From positions 212,507 through 276,506 of the forward strand of contig NZ_LMNG01000030.1 in NCBI RefSeq assembly GCF_001423295.1: a stretch of DNA of 64,000 nt, in the 5' to 3' direction. The stretch comes from Methylobacterium sp. Leaf112 (GTDB lineage Bacteria > Pseudomonadota > Alphaproteobacteria > Rhizobiales > Beijerinckiaceae). Under the pieces are notes generated by a model. It ran no database searches. It saw only the letters and a list, made by a program, of their open reading frames with translations, and was not told where the DNA came from. Made by a program: the position numbers and the translations under genes. Positions 37,900 to 47,934 of this stretch are shown here, in pieces; the first letter of the stretch is position 1, and each line of letters opens with the position of its first letter.

Positions 37900-40707
37900 G
37901 TGCTCGGATTGCCCCTGACCTTTGCCGCCCCCCTGGCGCTCGCCGCGCTCGTTGCGCTGCCGGCCCTGTGGTTCCTCCTGCGGGTGACGCCGCCGCGTCC
38001 GCGCCGCATCGACTTTCCGCCGCTGCGGATCATGGCCGACCTGCTGCCCAGGCGCGAGACGCCGGCCCGCACGCCGCCATGGCTCCTGATCCTGCGCCTG
38101 CTCGTGGCGGCCTTTCTGATCCTGGCGGTGTCCGGGCCGGTCTGGAACCCGTCGGGCCTCGGCGGGGAGACGGGACGCACGCCCCTCGTGGTGATGATCG
38201 ACAACGGATTTTCCGCCGCCCACGATTGGCGCGAGCGCCAGCGGGTCGCCACCGATGCCGTGGAGACCGCCGCCCGCGACGGGCGTCCCGTGGCCCTGAT
38301 GGCGTTGGCCGAGCCGGCCGCGCCCATCGAGGCCCGCGTGCCCGCCGATGCCCTAGAGCGCCTGCGCGCCATCGCGCCCCGGCCGCACCTCGCGGAGCGT
38401 GCGACACATCTGTCCGTCCTGGCCGCCTTCTTCGAGCGGACACCGGGCGCCGCTGCGCTGTGGATCAGCGACGGCGTCGCGGGACCGGGCGAGGACACGT
38501 TCGCCAAGGGCCTCGCAGACCTCGTCGGCAAGCACGGCACCGGTCTCACCATCCTGCGCACCGATCGGCCGCCGGCCCTTGCGCTTTCGGCCGCGGAATC
38601 CGGCGGCCGGCTCACGGCCCGTGCCCTGCGCGCCTCGCCCAACGGTCGCGACGGCGGCACCGTGCGTGCCCTCGACGCGAAGGGCCTGCCGCTGGCCGAG
38701 CACGACTTCACCTTCCCGGACGGTGCAACCGAAGCGGCGGTCGCCTTCGATCTGCCGGTGGAACTGCGCAACGGCATCAGCCGCCTCGAGATCCTTGGCG
38801 AACGCTCGGCCGGCGCCGTGACCTTGGTGGACGAGCGCGGCAAGCGCCGCCGCGTCGGGCTCGTCTTCGGCGGAACCAGCGATCAAGCCCAGCCGCTGTT
38901 GGCCCCGACTCACTACCTTTCCCGCGCCCTGGTGCCTTTCGCCGACGTGCAGGAGCCGCGCGGCGCCAAGGGCGTCGCCGAATCCGTTTCGCAGATGCTC
39001 GATGCGCAGGTTTCTGTGCTCGTGCTGGCCGATGTCGGTGCCCTCGACGCCGCCACCCTGGAGCGGGTCGAAGCCTTCGTCGATGCCGGCGGCCTACTCC
39101 TGCGCTTCGCCGGGCCGCGCCTGGCGGCGGGCAACGACCCCCTCGTGCCCGTGCGCCTGCGCCGGGGCGGTCGGACCCTCGGCGGGACGCTATCGTGGGA
39201 CAGCCCGAAGACCTTCGCGACCTTCGCGCCGGAGAGCCCGTTCGCCGGACTCGTTCCACCGGCGGATATCGGCGTGCGCCGGCAGATCCTCGCCGAGCCC
39301 GACGGCGAGCTCCCGGGACGGACCTGGGCGTCGCTCCAGGACGGCACTCCCATCGTGACTGCGCAGAAGCGGGGCCAAGGGCTGGTGGTGCTCTTCCACG
39401 TCACCGCCGACACCACATGGTCGAACCTGCCCCTGTCGGGCTTGTTCATCGACATGCTGCGCCGGGTCGTGGCCCTGGCCGGCACCGGAGCGGCGCCTGC
39501 CGGCGACGTCGCACGTCCCCCGGCGGTGCTCGCCCCACGCCTGACCCTCGATGGGTTCGGGGCCCTCGGCGCGCCGCCGGCCGGCGCCACCGCCGTGCCG
39601 GCGGATTACGCCGAGCGCGGCTCGTTCGAGCATCCGCCCGGCTTCTACGGTCCCGCCGATGGCGGCGTCGCCGTCAATGCGCTGACGGTGGCCGACCGTC
39701 TCAAGCCCATCGACTTCGCGCCCCTCGCCAGCGCCCGCACGGGATCGCTCGCCGGTGCCGAGACCCTCGATCTGCGCGCCACGCTCTTCACCCTGGCCCT
39801 CATGCTCCTCCTCCTCGACACCCTTGCGGGGCTCTGGCTCGGTGGCTTCCTTCGCCGGACGGGCGGACGGGCGGCAGCGGCCGCGTTCGTGCTCCTCTGC
39901 CTCGCGGCCCCCGACTTCGCCCCGGCGCCGGCTTGGGCCCAGGCCCAAGCGACCGGTCGGCCGAACGGCATCGACTCGGCGCTCGCGACCCGTCTCGCCT
40001 TCGTCGTCACCGGCGACGAAGCGGCCGATACGGCGAGCCGCGCGGGCCTCGCCGGCCTGACGCAGGTGCTGTCCAACCGCACCGCCCTTGAGCCCGGCGA
40101 TCCCATCGGCATCGATCCGGCCAAGGACGAACTCGCGTTCTATCCCCTGATCTACTGGCCCATCGTCGCCGGCCGACCCCAGCCGAGCGCCGTCGCGATC
40201 CGACGCATCGACGCGTTCATGCGCAACGGCGGCACCGTCCTGTTCGACACCCGCGATGCGCTGACGGCCCGCCCGGGTGGACCGCCGACGCCGGAAGCCC
40301 TCTACCTGCGCACCATGCTGTCCACTCTCGAAGTCCCCGAACTCGAACCGATCCCGGCCGACCACGTGCTGACCAAGGCGTTCTACCTCGTCGACACGTT
40401 CCCCGGCCGGTACGCCACGGGCCAGACCTGGGTCGAAGCCCTGCCGCCGGCGGCGGACGGCACCGAGCGCCGCCCGGCGCGGGCTGGGGACGGAGTGTCG
40501 CCCATCGTCATCACGGGCAACGATCTGGCCGCCGCCTGGGCCGTGGGCAAGCGCGGCGAGCCGCTCTACCCCGTGGTCGGCGGTGAGGAGCGCCAGCGCG
40601 AAATGGCATTCCGTGGCGGGGTGAACTTCGTGATCTACACCCTGACCGGCAACTACAAGGCGGATCAGGTCCACGTGCCCGCCCTGCTCGAACGGTTGGG
40701 CCAGTGA
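37900..40707 (+). CDS. DUF4159 membrane protein with BatA-like N-terminus
   Basis: A 935-residue protein. The first ~90 residues resemble the BatA-type N-terminus: a helix (PLALAALVALPALWFLLRV), the PRPRRIDFPPLRIM segment and a second helix. The middle ~500 residues are a large extracytoplasmic region with a vWA-like start (VVMIDNGFSAAHDW) and later beta strands. A helix near residues 625-650 is followed by the C-terminal DUF4159 domain, which in this family is linked to a glutamine-amidotransferase-like fold. GTG at 37900 is the start, with GAGG upstream. It sits in the MoxR cluster and ends 37 bp before the next membrane gene. Confidence 0.85.
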   Translation: MLGLPLTFAAPLALAALVALPALWFLLRVTPPRPRRIDFPPLRIMADLLPRRETPARTPPWLLILRLLVAAFLILAVSGPVWNPSGLGGETGRTPLVVMIDNGFSAAHDWRERQRVATDAVETAARDGRPVALMALAEPAAPIEARVPADALERLRAIAPRPHLAERATHLSVLAAFFERTPGAAALWISDGVAGPGEDTFAKGLADLVGKHGTGLTILRTDRPPALALSAAESGGRLTARALRASPNGRDGGTVRALDAKGLPLAEHDFTFPDGATEAAVAFDLPVELRNGISRLEILGERSAGAVTLVDERGKRRRVGLVFGGTSDQAQPLLAPTHYLSRALVPFADVQEPRGAKGVAESVSQMLDAQVSVLVLADVGALDAATLERVEAFVDAGGLLLRFAGPRLAAGNDPLVPVRLRRGGRTLGGTLSWDSPKTFATFAPESPFAGLVPPADIGVRRQILAEPDGELPGRTWASLQDGTPIVTAQKRGQGLVVLFHVTADTTWSNLPLSGLFIDMLRRVVALAGTGAAPAGDVARPPAVLAPRLTLDGFGALGAPPAGATAVPADYAERGSFEHPPGFYGPADGGVAVNALTVADRLKPIDFAPLASARTGSLAGAETLDLRATLFTLALMLLLLDTLAGLWLGGFLRRTGGRAAAAAFVLLCLAAPDFAPAPAWAQAQATGRPNGIDSALATRLAFVVTGDEAADTASRAGLAGLTQVLSNRTALEPGDPIGIDPAKDELAFYPLIYWPIVAGRPQPSAVAIRRIDAFMRNGGTVLFDTRDALTARPGGPPTPEALYLRTMLSTLEVPELEPIPADHVLTKAFYLVDTFPGRYATGQTWVEALPPAADGTERRPARAGDGVSPIVITGNDLAAAWAVGKRGEPLYPVVGGEERQREMAFRGGVNFVIYTLTGNYKADQVHVPALLERLGQ

Positions 40708-40744
40708 GCGGAGCCGGATCCGGAATGCGGGAGGCCATGCGCCG

Positions 40745-42826
40745 ATGCTGAGCCTCAGCTTCACCCCCCTCGTCCCATGGCCGGTGCTGGCCGGTTTCGG
40801 GATCCTGGTCGCGCTGTTCGCCGTGCTGGCGATCCTGGCGCGCGGCGGCACGGCCATCCTGCGCGCCGTGGCCCTCGCCTTGGTGCTGCTCGCCCTCGCC
40901 AACCCCGCCCTGGTCCGGGAGGACCGGGAGCCCGTCAAGGATATCGTCGCCGTGGTGGTGGACCGATCGGGGTCCCAGGGTCTCGGCGACCGTCCGGCCA
41001 TGACCGACGCCGTGCGGGCCGAACTGCAGCGCCGCTTCGGGGCCCTGACGGGGATCGAGCCGCGCTTCGTCGACGTGCCGGACGCCAAGGAGAGCGACGA
41101 AGGCACGAAGCTGTTCACCGCGCTGTCTCAGGCTTTGGCCGATGTGCCGCCCGAGCGGCTGGCCGGCGTCGTGATGCTCACCGACGGCGTGGTGCACGAC
41201 ATCCCGGCCTCGGCGTCGGCGCTCGGCATCAAGGGGCCGCTGCACGTCCTCGTCACGGGGCATCCGGACGAGCGCGACCGGCAGATCAAGCTCATCGAAG
41301 CGCCGCGTTTCGGCATCGTCGGGCGGGACCTCACGATCCGCGCCGAGGTGATGGAACGCGGCGGCACCGGCAACGCCGTCGTCACCGTGCGGCGGGACGG
41401 CGAGGAGGTGGGCCGGCGTGCCTTCCCGACGGGACGGCCCTTCTCCCTCACCATGCGGATCGAGCACGGCGGCCCCAACGTGGTCGAGATCGAGGTCGAG
41501 CCGCTGCCGGGCGAGCTCACCGTCGTGAACAACCGCGCGGTGCTCCCCATCGAGGGCATCCGCGAAAAGCTCCGGGTGCTGCTGGTCTCGGGCGAACCGC
41601 ACCAGGGCGAGCGCACGTGGCGAAACCTGCTCAAGTCCGACGCCAACGTCGATCTCGTGCACTTCACCATCCTGCGGCCGCCGGAGAAGCAGGACGGCAC
41701 GCCGATCTCGGAGCTGTCGCTCATCGCCTTCCCGACGCGTGAGCTGTTCGTCCAGAAGATCAAGGATTTCGACCTGATCATCTTCGACCGCTACGCCAAC
41801 CAGAGCGTGCTGCCCTCGGCGTATTTCGACAACATCGTCCGCTACGTCCGCGAGGGCGGAGCGCTCCTCGTGGCGGCGGGACCGGAATTCGCCGGCCAGG
41901 CGAGCCTGTCGCGCACCCGGCTCTCGGCGATCCTGCCGGGCGAGCCCAACGGCCGCGTGGTCGAGCAGCCCTACAAGGCCGGGCTCACCGGCATCGGCAC
42001 GCGCCATCCCGTCACCCGGGCCCTGCCCGGATCGGAGGCCTCTCCGCCGGCCTGGGGCGACTGGCTGCGCATCGTCTCGGCCCAGGTGAAGCCCGGCATC
42101 CAGCCGATCCTCCAGGGGCCGAACGCCCTGCCGCTGCTAGCCCTGTCGCGCGAGGACAAGGGTCGCGTGGCGCTCCTGCTCTCGGACCACGCCTGGCTGT
42201 GGGCGCGAGGCTATCAGGAGGGCGGCCCCTACCTCGACCTGCTGCGCCGCCTCGGTCACTGGCTGATGAAGGAACCCGCCCTCGAGGAAGAGGCCCTGCG
42301 CGCCCAGACCACGGGGCGCGGACGCGAAGTCCGCGTCGAGCGCCAGACCATGGCGGACACCGTCGAGCCCGTGACCGTCACGGGTCCCACGGGCGTCGAG
42401 CGCACCCTGACCCTGGCGCAGGCCGAGCCCGGCCTGTTCTCATCCACCTTCGAGGCGGAGCAGCTCGGGCTGCATACCCTGCGCTCGGGGAGCCTGATCG
42501 CCTTCGTCAGCGTTGGCCCGCCGAACCCGCGTGAACTCGCCGACGTGTTCAGCGACACCGAGCGTCTCAGGGCCCTCGCCGAAGCCACGGGCGGCTCGAT
42601 CCGCCGGGTCGCCGAAGCCGGCGGCACCGTGGTGCCGCGCCTGCAGGCGGTGCGCGGCGGGCGCTTGGCCGGGGCCGACTGGATCGGCTTCCGCCCGAGC
42701 GACAGCGCCAACATCCGCGGCGTCGCGGTCTATCCCCTGGCACTCGGCCTGTGGGCGCTCGCGGCGCTGGTAGCGGCCGTATTGGCCATGTGGCTGGTGG
42801 AAGGGCGGCGCGGCCGGACCGGCTGA
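40745..42826 (+). CDS. vWA / glutamine-amidotransferase-like membrane protein of the MoxR cluster
   Basis: A 693-residue inner-membrane protein. Two helices at the N-terminus (about residues 12-60) are followed by a periplasmic region starting with VAVVVDRSGSQGLGD, a DxSxS-type MIDAS pattern, and later a class I glutamine-amidotransferase-like segment (RYVREGGALLVAAGPEF) that lacks an obvious catalytic Cys. A helix near the C-terminus (LGLWALAALVAAVLAMWLV) anchors the end. It is the last gene of the MoxR/DUF58/DUF4159 cluster, which is conserved as a block in alphaproteobacteria. The block is thought to act in envelope processes. Confidence 0.85.
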   Translation: MLSLSFTPLVPWPVLAGFGILVALFAVLAILARGGTAILRAVALALVLLALANPALVREDREPVKDIVAVVVDRSGSQGLGDRPAMTDAVRAELQRRFGALTGIEPRFVDVPDAKESDEGTKLFTALSQALADVPPERLAGVVMLTDGVVHDIPASASALGIKGPLHVLVTGHPDERDRQIKLIEAPRFGIVGRDLTIRAEVMERGGTGNAVVTVRRDGEEVGRRAFPTGRPFSLTMRIEHGGPNVVEIEVEPLPGELTVVNNRAVLPIEGIREKLRVLLVSGEPHQGERTWRNLLKSDANVDLVHFTILRPPEKQDGTPISELSLIAFPTRELFVQKIKDFDLIIFDRYANQSVLPSAYFDNIVRYVREGGALLVAAGPEFAGQASLSRTRLSAILPGEPNGRVVEQPYKAGLTGIGTRHPVTRALPGSEASPPAWGDWLRIVSAQVKPGIQPILQGPNALPLLALSREDKGRVALLLSDHAWLWARGYQEGGPYLDLLRRLGHWLMKEPALEEEALRAQTTGRGREVRVERQTMADTVEPVTVTGPTGVERTLTLAQAEPGLFSSTFEAEQLGLHTLRSGSLIAFVSVGPPNPRELADVFSDTERLRALAEATGGSIRRVAEAGGTVVPRLQAVRGGRLAGADWIGFRPSDSANIRGVAVYPLALGLWALAALVAAVLAMWLVEGRRGRTG

Positions 42827-42879
42827 TCGCCCTCTCTCGGGACATTTGCCAATCCCCCATTCGGCGGTATCCTGAGGGC

Positions 42880-43125
42880 ATGTCCGTAGAAGCCCTCTAC
42901 CTGCTGCGAAAGACCGAACCGCGTCCGGGCCCACAGGATCTCGATAGCGTGGTCGTGACGGCTGACGTGCTCACCGACGACGGCGATGCGGTTCCGGCCG
43001 GCACGGAGGGCACCATCGTCGGCGTCTACGGCGACGGCGCTGCTTTTGTCGTCGAGTTCATCGAGCCGCTAGGCGCCCTGGCGAACGTCGCGGCCGATGG
43101 ATTGAGGCTCGTGGAGCGTGCTTGA
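42880..43125 (+). CDS. DUF4926 domain-containing protein
   Basis: An 81-residue protein whose C-terminal ~65 residues match DUF4926: DLDSVVVTADVLTDDG, GTEGTIVGVYGDG and AFVVEFIEPLG, an SH3-like beta barrel pattern with a G-T-x-G-T-I-V turn. The ATG at 42880 gives a short N-terminal lead (MSVEALYLLRKTEPRPGP). Its stop codon overlaps the TTG start of the DUF6883 gene (43122-43125), so the two are translationally coupled. The pair is an uncharacterised module seen in diverse bacteria. It lies 53 bp after the MoxR cluster but may be a separate unit. Confidence 0.75.
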   Translation: MSVEALYLLRKTEPRPGPQDLDSVVVTADVLTDDGDAVPAGTEGTIVGVYGDGAAFVVEFIEPLGALANVAADGLRLVERA

Positions 43126-43463
43126 GCCTCGACGACCAACCAACATCCTGGCTCATCGATCAGGATAAAATCACGAAGTATCTTCTGAACCTCACGCACC
43201 GATCAGGCGGTCCCAAGCCGCGATTCTTCCTGGCCTTCGGCTTCGCGATCGAACGACCGCAAATCCTGGCCCACGCATTGGCCAGCCATCCCATCCTGAA
43301 CCCGCCGGGCCGCGAACGCACGATGCCCCTCGGCTATCCGCGCCTCGTCTTCGAGGGACCGCTCGAAACGCCGGATGGGCGCGCCCCGCAGATCCGCACG
43401 GTCTGGCAGTGCGAGCATCCCACAGAAGCGCGCTTCCTGACGGCCGTTCCCCTCACGCGCTGA
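43122..43463 (+). CDS. DUF6883 domain-containing protein
   Basis: A 113-residue protein starting at TTG within the overlap with the DUF4926 stop. It matches DUF6883: KITKYLLNLTHRSGG, KPRFFLAFGFAIERP, then VFEGPLETPDGRAPQIRTVW and a final beta strand. The family also occurs at the C-termini of large polymorphic-toxin-like proteins and next to DUF4926 genes. It may be the effector or partner of a two-gene antagonistic module. No catalytic residues are assigned. Confidence 0.75.
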   Translation: MSLDDQPTSWLIDQDKITKYLLNLTHRSGGPKPRFFLAFGFAIERPQILAHALASHPILNPPGRERTMPLGYPRLVFEGPLETPDGRAPQIRTVWQCEHPTEARFLTAVPLTR

Positions 43464-43528
43464 GCGGCGATAGCTTCGCGGGGGTATGCGGATCGGCTTT
43501 CGCTTGGTCCACCACAGGCATGGTAGAC

Positions 43529-43550
43529 GGCAATGAACGCAGTTCATGCC
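43529..43550. terminator. Possible terminator between the DUF6883 gene and the alpha/beta hydrolase gene
   Basis: ATGAAC, loop GCA and GTTCAT form a perfect stem at 43533-43547, extended by GGC and GCC with one bulged base. It overlaps the last codons of the convergent hydrolase gene. No T-tract is present. Confidence 0.3.
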
Positions 43551-44428
43551 CCACGCCCCTCGAAAAACCGTGCGATCTCCGTCGCCGCCCGGTCCGGCGC
43601 CTCGCGGTGTGGAAAGTGCCCGACGCCCTCCAACGGCGCGAGGTCCAGGTCCGAAAAGGTCTCGCCGAGGCGGTCGGTCCAGGCGTAGGGGAACAGCGGG
43701 TCGGCGGTGCCCCAGCGCACGCAGGTCGGCACCGCGATGGGATCCTGCGGCGGGGCCGTGCCCGCGATCATGGCGAGGCGGCCGGCCTGCGCGCTGAGGT
43801 ACCAGTTGAAGCCGCCCTGCAGGTTGCCCGGTGCCATGAAGTTGTCGGTGAAGGCGTCGAGCACCGCGTCGAAGGCGGCCGGGTTGCCGCCGGCCCAGTG
43901 GCGCAGGAAATGGCCGATGTAGAGCCGGCAGGCCTCGCGCGACGAGCCCACGAGGTCCGCGGCGAACGGCTTCACCTGAAACGACTGGTACCAGATCTCG
44001 GCCAGCATCTCGGGCGCGGCCAGACGCGGGCCGATACCCGGATACGGACAGTCGAAGAAGAACAGGCCGGTGAGGCGGTCGGGCGCAGCGCGGCCCAATG
44101 CCTGCCCCACATAGGCGCCGACATCGTGCCCCACCACGCCGGCGCGTTCGATCCCGAGGGTATCGAGGAGCCCCACCATGTCGGCGGCGTGGACCTCGGC
44201 CCCGGCCCTGTCGGAGGGGCCGGGATCGGGCTTCTCGCTCATGCCGAAGCCGCGCAGGTCGGGGACGATGAGGTCGAAGCGGTCGGCGAGCCGGGCCATC
44301 ACCGGCTCCCAGGTCAGCCAGAATTCCGGCCACCCGTGGAGCAGGACCAGGGGCTTACCGCGCCCGGCGCGGGCGACGTGGAGAGCGATGCCGTTGGCCT
44401 GCACGGTCTCGTGGTGGATGGGTGTCAT
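43544..44428 (-). CDS. Alpha/beta hydrolase, epoxide hydrolase-like
   Basis: A 294-residue soluble hydrolase. The epoxide hydrolase/dehalogenase pattern is visible: oxyanion segment LLHGWPEFWLTW, then the nucleophile elbow VVGHDVGAYVG with Asp in the nucleophile position, an acid in WGTADPLFPYAW and the catalytic His in VGHFPHREAP. The cap region (residues ~130-210) carries Tyr-rich segments (FDCPYPGIG, EIWYQSFQ) that often position the epoxide oxygen. Substrate is unknown. It follows the GNAT gene by 32 bp on the same strand. Confidence 0.88.
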   Translation of the reverse strand: MTPIHHETVQANGIALHVARAGRGKPLVLLHGWPEFWLTWEPVMARLADRFDLIVPDLRGFGMSEKPDPGPSDRAGAEVHAADMVGLLDTLGIERAGVVGHDVGAYVGQALGRAAPDRLTGLFFFDCPYPGIGPRLAAPEMLAEIWYQSFQVKPFAADLVGSSREACRLYIGHFLRHWAGGNPAAFDAVLDAFTDNFMAPGNLQGGFNWYLSAQAGRLAMIAGTAPPQDPIAVPTCVRWGTADPLFPYAWTDRLGETFSDLDLAPLEGVGHFPHREAPDRAATEIARFFEGRGA

Positions 44429-44460
44429 CGTTCACTCCCGCGCGGTTGCCGCGCGGGGGA

Positions 44461-44964
44461 TCAACGCCGGCGCACCGCGCTCACGTTCCCCGACACCGTC
44501 CCGGCGGCACCGGACACGAGTTCGCACCACAGGAAGCGGGTGGGATCGACGGGGCCGGGCGGAATCAGCCGGCCGGGCGGCACCGGGCTGAAGCCGAAGC
44601 GGCGGTAATAGGGGGCGTCGCCCACCAGCACGACGAGGCCGTGGCCGGCGCCGCGGGCCGCATCCAGGCTCGCCCGCATCAGGGCGGCGCCGATGCCGCG
44701 CCCCTCGAAGCTCGGATCGACGGTCAGCGGCCCCAGCACCAGGAGCGGTGCTTGCGCCTCCGCCGGCCCGAGGCGCACGGAGCCGACGAGGTCCGTGCCG
44801 ATCAGGGCCGTGAAGCCCAGGTCGGCCAGCGGCGCGGTGCCCTCGCGCAGGCGATAGGCGGTGCGGGCGAAACGTCCCGGCCCGAAGGCGCGGGCGTGCA
44901 GGCGCTCGATGGCCGCGGCGTCCCCGGGATGCTCCATCCGCAGGACCAGGGGCAGGGAGGTCAC
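44461..44964 (-). CDS. GNAT acetyltransferase, YhbS-like, coupled to yejB
   Basis: A 167-residue GNAT-fold acetyltransferase. The acetyl-CoA motif reads [16 protein letters not shown], preceded by the strand VLGPLTVDP, and YYRRFGFSP marks the end of the fold, as in YhbS/COG3153 proteins. The GTG start at 44964 overlaps the yejB-like stop by 4 bp (GTGA), so translation is coupled to the permease. The expected next genes for a second permease and the ATPase are absent. Substrate is unknown; acetylation of an imported peptide is a speculative possibility. Confidence 0.87.
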   Translation of the reverse strand: MTSLPLVLRMEHPGDAAAIERLHARAFGPGRFARTAYRLREGTAPLADLGFTALIGTDLVGSVRLGPAEAQAPLLVLGPLTVDPSFEGRGIGAALMRASLDAARGAGHGLVVLVGDAPYYRRFGFSPVPPGRLIPPGPVDPTRFLWCELVSGAAGTVSGNVSAVRRR

Positions 44965-46067
44965 GTCGCCCGGGCCGAGAAATCGATGCGCGGGTCGATC
45001 CAGGTGTAGATCAGGTCCGACAGGAGGTTCACCGCGAGCCCCACGAGGGAGAAGATGTACAGGGTCGCGAATACCACCGGATAATCCCGCCCGACGATGG
45101 AGGTGAAGGACAGCAGCCCGAGACCGTCGAGGGAGAAGATCGTCTCGATGAGAAGCGAGCCGGTGAAGAAGGCGGAGATGAACGCCGCCGGGAAACCCGC
45201 GATGACGATCAGCATGGCGTTGCGAAACACGTGCCCGTACAGCACCCGGCGCTCGGACAGGCCCTTCATCCGCGCCGTGAGCACGTACTGCTTGCGGATC
45301 TCGTCGAGGAACGAGTTCTTCGTCAGCAGGGTCGAGGTGGCGAAGGCTCCGAGCACCAGGGCGGCCAGCGGCAGAGCCATGTGCCAAGCGTAATCCACCG
45401 CCTTGCCCCACAGGCTCAACGAGTCGAAGTTCTCGCTCGTGAGGCCGCGCAAGGGGAAGATCTGGAAGAACGAGCCGCCGGCGAACAGGATGATGAGGGC
45501 AATGCCGAACAGGAAGCTCGGGATGGCGTAGCCGACGATGACCACGCCCGAAGTCCAGAGATCGAAGCGCGAGCCGTCCCGCACGGCCTTGCGAATCCCC
45601 AACGGAACCGAGATCGCGTAGGAAATCAGCGTCATCCACAGGCCGAGCGAGATCGACACCGGCAGCCGCTCGCGGATCAATTGCAGCACCGACACATCGC
45701 GAAAATAGCTGTTGCCGAAATCGAACCGGGCGTAGTCCCAGATCATCTTCAGGAAGCGTTCGGGTGCCGGCTTGTCGAAGCCGAATTGCTGTTCGAGCTT
45801 CTTGATGAAGGCCGGGTCGAGCCCTTGCGCCCCGCGATAGCGGGCGTTGGCTTCGCCCCCGCCGCCACTCGACCGAGCGGCCCCTCCGAGATCGCCGGCC
45901 CCACCGGTGACCCGCGACAGGCTGCCCTCGCCCTGGCCCTGGAGCTGGGCCAGTACCCGTTCGACGGGTCCACCGGGGGCGAACTGCACGATGACGAAGG
46001 TGATGAGCATGATGCCGAGGATGGTCGGCACCATGAGGGCGAGGCGGCGCAGGATGTAGCCGAGCAA
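44961..46067 (-). CDS. yejB: Peptide ABC transporter permease, YejB-like
   Basis: A 368-residue inner-membrane permease of the DppB/OppB group, closest to YejB. The first helix and motif ([37 protein letters not shown]) and the EAA loop ([21 protein letters not shown]) are clear. A ~40-residue Gly/Ser-rich insert after the first helix ([21 protein letters not shown]) is unusual for YejB. TTG at 46067 is preferred because GAGGA lies 7 bases upstream and the frame then starts at the first helix. A longer frame to 46112 would read into the upstream gene. It follows the second binding-protein gene by 10 bp. Confidence 0.88.
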   Translation of the reverse strand: MLGYILRRLALMVPTILGIMLITFVIVQFAPGGPVERVLAQLQGQGEGSLSRVTGGAGDLGGAARSSGGGGEANARYRGAQGLDPAFIKKLEQQFGFDKPAPERFLKMIWDYARFDFGNSYFRDVSVLQLIRERLPVSISLGLWMTLISYAISVPLGIRKAVRDGSRFDLWTSGVVIVGYAIPSFLFGIALIILFAGGSFFQIFPLRGLTSENFDSLSLWGKAVDYAWHMALPLAALVLGAFATSTLLTKNSFLDEIRKQYVLTARMKGLSERRVLYGHVFRNAMLIVIAGFPAAFISAFFTGSLLIETIFSLDGLGLLSFTSIVGRDYPVVFATLYIFSLVGLAVNLLSDLIYTWIDPRIDFSARAT

Positions 46068-46077
46068 GGAAGCGTCC

Positions 46078-47934
46078 TCAATTCCGGCCGATGCGCCGGG
46101 CTTGTGCCGCATCGTACCACCATAGGGCGGGTGCGCCGAGGTCGTAGGCCGGGCCCTTGGCCGGGCGGCCGTAGACGTCCCACAGGGCGAGGCGGTGGTC
46201 GGCCTTGTACCACATCGGCACCCAGTAGCGTCCGGCGCGCAGGGTCCGGTCTAGGGTGCGGCAGGCGGTGACGAGTTCGGCCCGGGTTGCCGCATTGGCC
46301 ACCCGGTCGATGAGCCGGTCGACGGCCGGGCTGGCGATCCCCGCGAGGTTGTTGGAACCCGGCGTGGCCGCACTCCCCGATCCGTAGGCCTCCCGCAGCT
46401 CGGCGCCGGGCGTCATGCCGCTGGCGTAGCGCCGGGAGGTCACGTCGAAATCGAAATCCTTGAGACGGGACTGGTACTGCGAGGCATCGACCACCCGCAT
46501 GCGCGCCTTGATGCCGATGAGGCCGAGGTTGCGGATGAACGGGTGCGTCACCGGCTCGAACACCGGATCGCTGTCGAGGAACTCGAGTTCCAGTGGCCTG
46601 CCGCTGGGCAGGCGCACGACACCGCCGTCGCGGGTGCAGCCGGCTTCGCGCAGCAGGGCCACGGCGCGGCTGAGATTGGCCCGGTCCTGGCCCGATCCGT
46701 CGGAATCCGGTGGGCTCCAGGCTTCGCCGAACACCTCCGCCGGAAGATCGGCGCGCAGGGGATCGAGCAGGGCGAGTTCGGCCGCATCGGGGGTGCCGGT
46801 GGCCTTCAGGTCGGAATTCTCGAAGAACGAGGCCGTGCGGATGTAGGCCCCATAGAACAGGTTCTTGTTCGACCAGGCGAAGTCGAAGCACAGGCCGACG
46901 GCCTCCCGCACGCGGGGGTCGCGAAACGCCTCCCGGCGGGTGTTAAGGAACCAGCCCTGCGTCCCGGAGGGACGCGCATCGGGCACGATCTCCTTGCGCA
47001 CCCGGCCCTCCGTCACGGCGGGGAAGTCGTAGAGCGTCGCCCAGACCCGGGACGTGAACTCCTCACGGAAGGTGAATGCGCCGCTCTTGAACGCCTCGAA
47101 CGCCACCTGCCGATCGCGGAAATACTCGTACCGGATGGCGTCGAAATTGTTCTGGCCGACATTCACCGGCAGATCGACGGCCCAGTAATCGGCCACGCGC
47201 TGCAACTCGATAAATCGGCCCGGCTCCAGGCGCCCGACCTGATACGGACCGGAGCCCAGCGGCGTCTCCAGGGTCGAGGCCTCGAAGTCGCGGTGCTGGT
47301 AATACGCCGCCGAGAACACCGGCAGGCCCGCCACGAACAGGGGCAGGTCGCGGCTGCGGCCGGGCACGAAGCGCACCACCACGGTATCGTCGCCGTCGGC
47401 CGTCGCCTCGCTCATGTCCCGGAGCATCTGGGCGATACCGGGATGACCCTTGGCCTTGAGGATCGTGAGGGAAAACGCGACGTCGCGGGCTGTGAGCCGG
47501 GTGCCGTCGTGGAACCGCGCCTGGGGCCGCAGGGCGAAATGGTAGGTCAGCCCGTCCTCGGAGACCTCGACGGACCGGGCCAGCAATCCATAGAGGGCGT
47601 CGGGCTCGTCGAGCGCCCGCACCATCAGGGAATCGAAAGTGAGGTTCATGCCGGCGGCGCCATCGCCGCGCAGGACGTAGATGTTGAGGGTGTTGAAGGT
47701 GTCGCTCGCCTGGTTGCCCAGGGTCGAGGCGAGCTGGGCCGAGAAGCGGCCGCCGCGCGGCGCCTCCGGGTTCACGTAATCGAAATTCTTGAACGCGGCC
47801 GGGTATTTCAGTTCGCCGAAGCTCGACAGACCGTGGCGCGCCGCCCCTTGCGCTCGGCCGGATCCGGGCAGGACGCAAGCACCCGCGACCGCCCCGGCAC
47901 CAAGGACGAGGGTGCGCCGGCTCGGGCCCCTCAA
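46078..47934 (-). CDS. Extracellular solute-binding protein 2 of a Yej-type importer
   Basis: A 618-residue periplasmic binding protein of the family 5 peptide-binding group. The signal is twin-arginine-like ([21 protein letters not shown]). Landmarks include [19 protein letters not shown], a fragment shared with YejA proteins, [20 protein letters not shown] and [19 protein letters not shown] at 47934 overlaps the stop of the first binding-protein gene by 3 bp (TTGA). Two paralogous YejA-like proteins in a row suggest different peptide preferences feeding one permease, which is inference. Confidence 0.87.
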   Translation of the reverse strand: MRGPSRRTLVLGAGAVAGACVLPGSGRAQGAARHGLSSFGELKYPAAFKNFDYVNPEAPRGGRFSAQLASTLGNQASDTFNTLNIYVLRGDGAAGMNLTFDSLMVRALDEPDALYGLLARSVEVSEDGLTYHFALRPQARFHDGTRLTARDVAFSLTILKAKGHPGIAQMLRDMSEATADGDDTVVVRFVPGRSRDLPLFVAGLPVFSAAYYQHRDFEASTLETPLGSGPYQVGRLEPGRFIELQRVADYWAVDLPVNVGQNNFDAIRYEYFRDRQVAFEAFKSGAFTFREEFTSRVWATLYDFPAVTEGRVRKEIVPDARPSGTQGWFLNTRREAFRDPRVREAVGLCFDFAWSNKNLFYGAYIRTASFFENSDLKATGTPDAAELALLDPLRADLPAEVFGEAWSPPDSDGSGQDRANLSRAVALLREAGCTRDGGVVRLPSGRPLELEFLDSDPVFEPVTHPFIRNLGLIGIKARMRVVDASQYQSRLKDFDFDVTSRRYASGMTPGAELREAYGSGSAATPGSNNLAGIASPAVDRLIDRVANAATRAELVTACRTLDRTLRAGRYWVPMWYKADHRLALWDVYGRPAKGPAYDLGAPALWWYDAAQARRIGRN

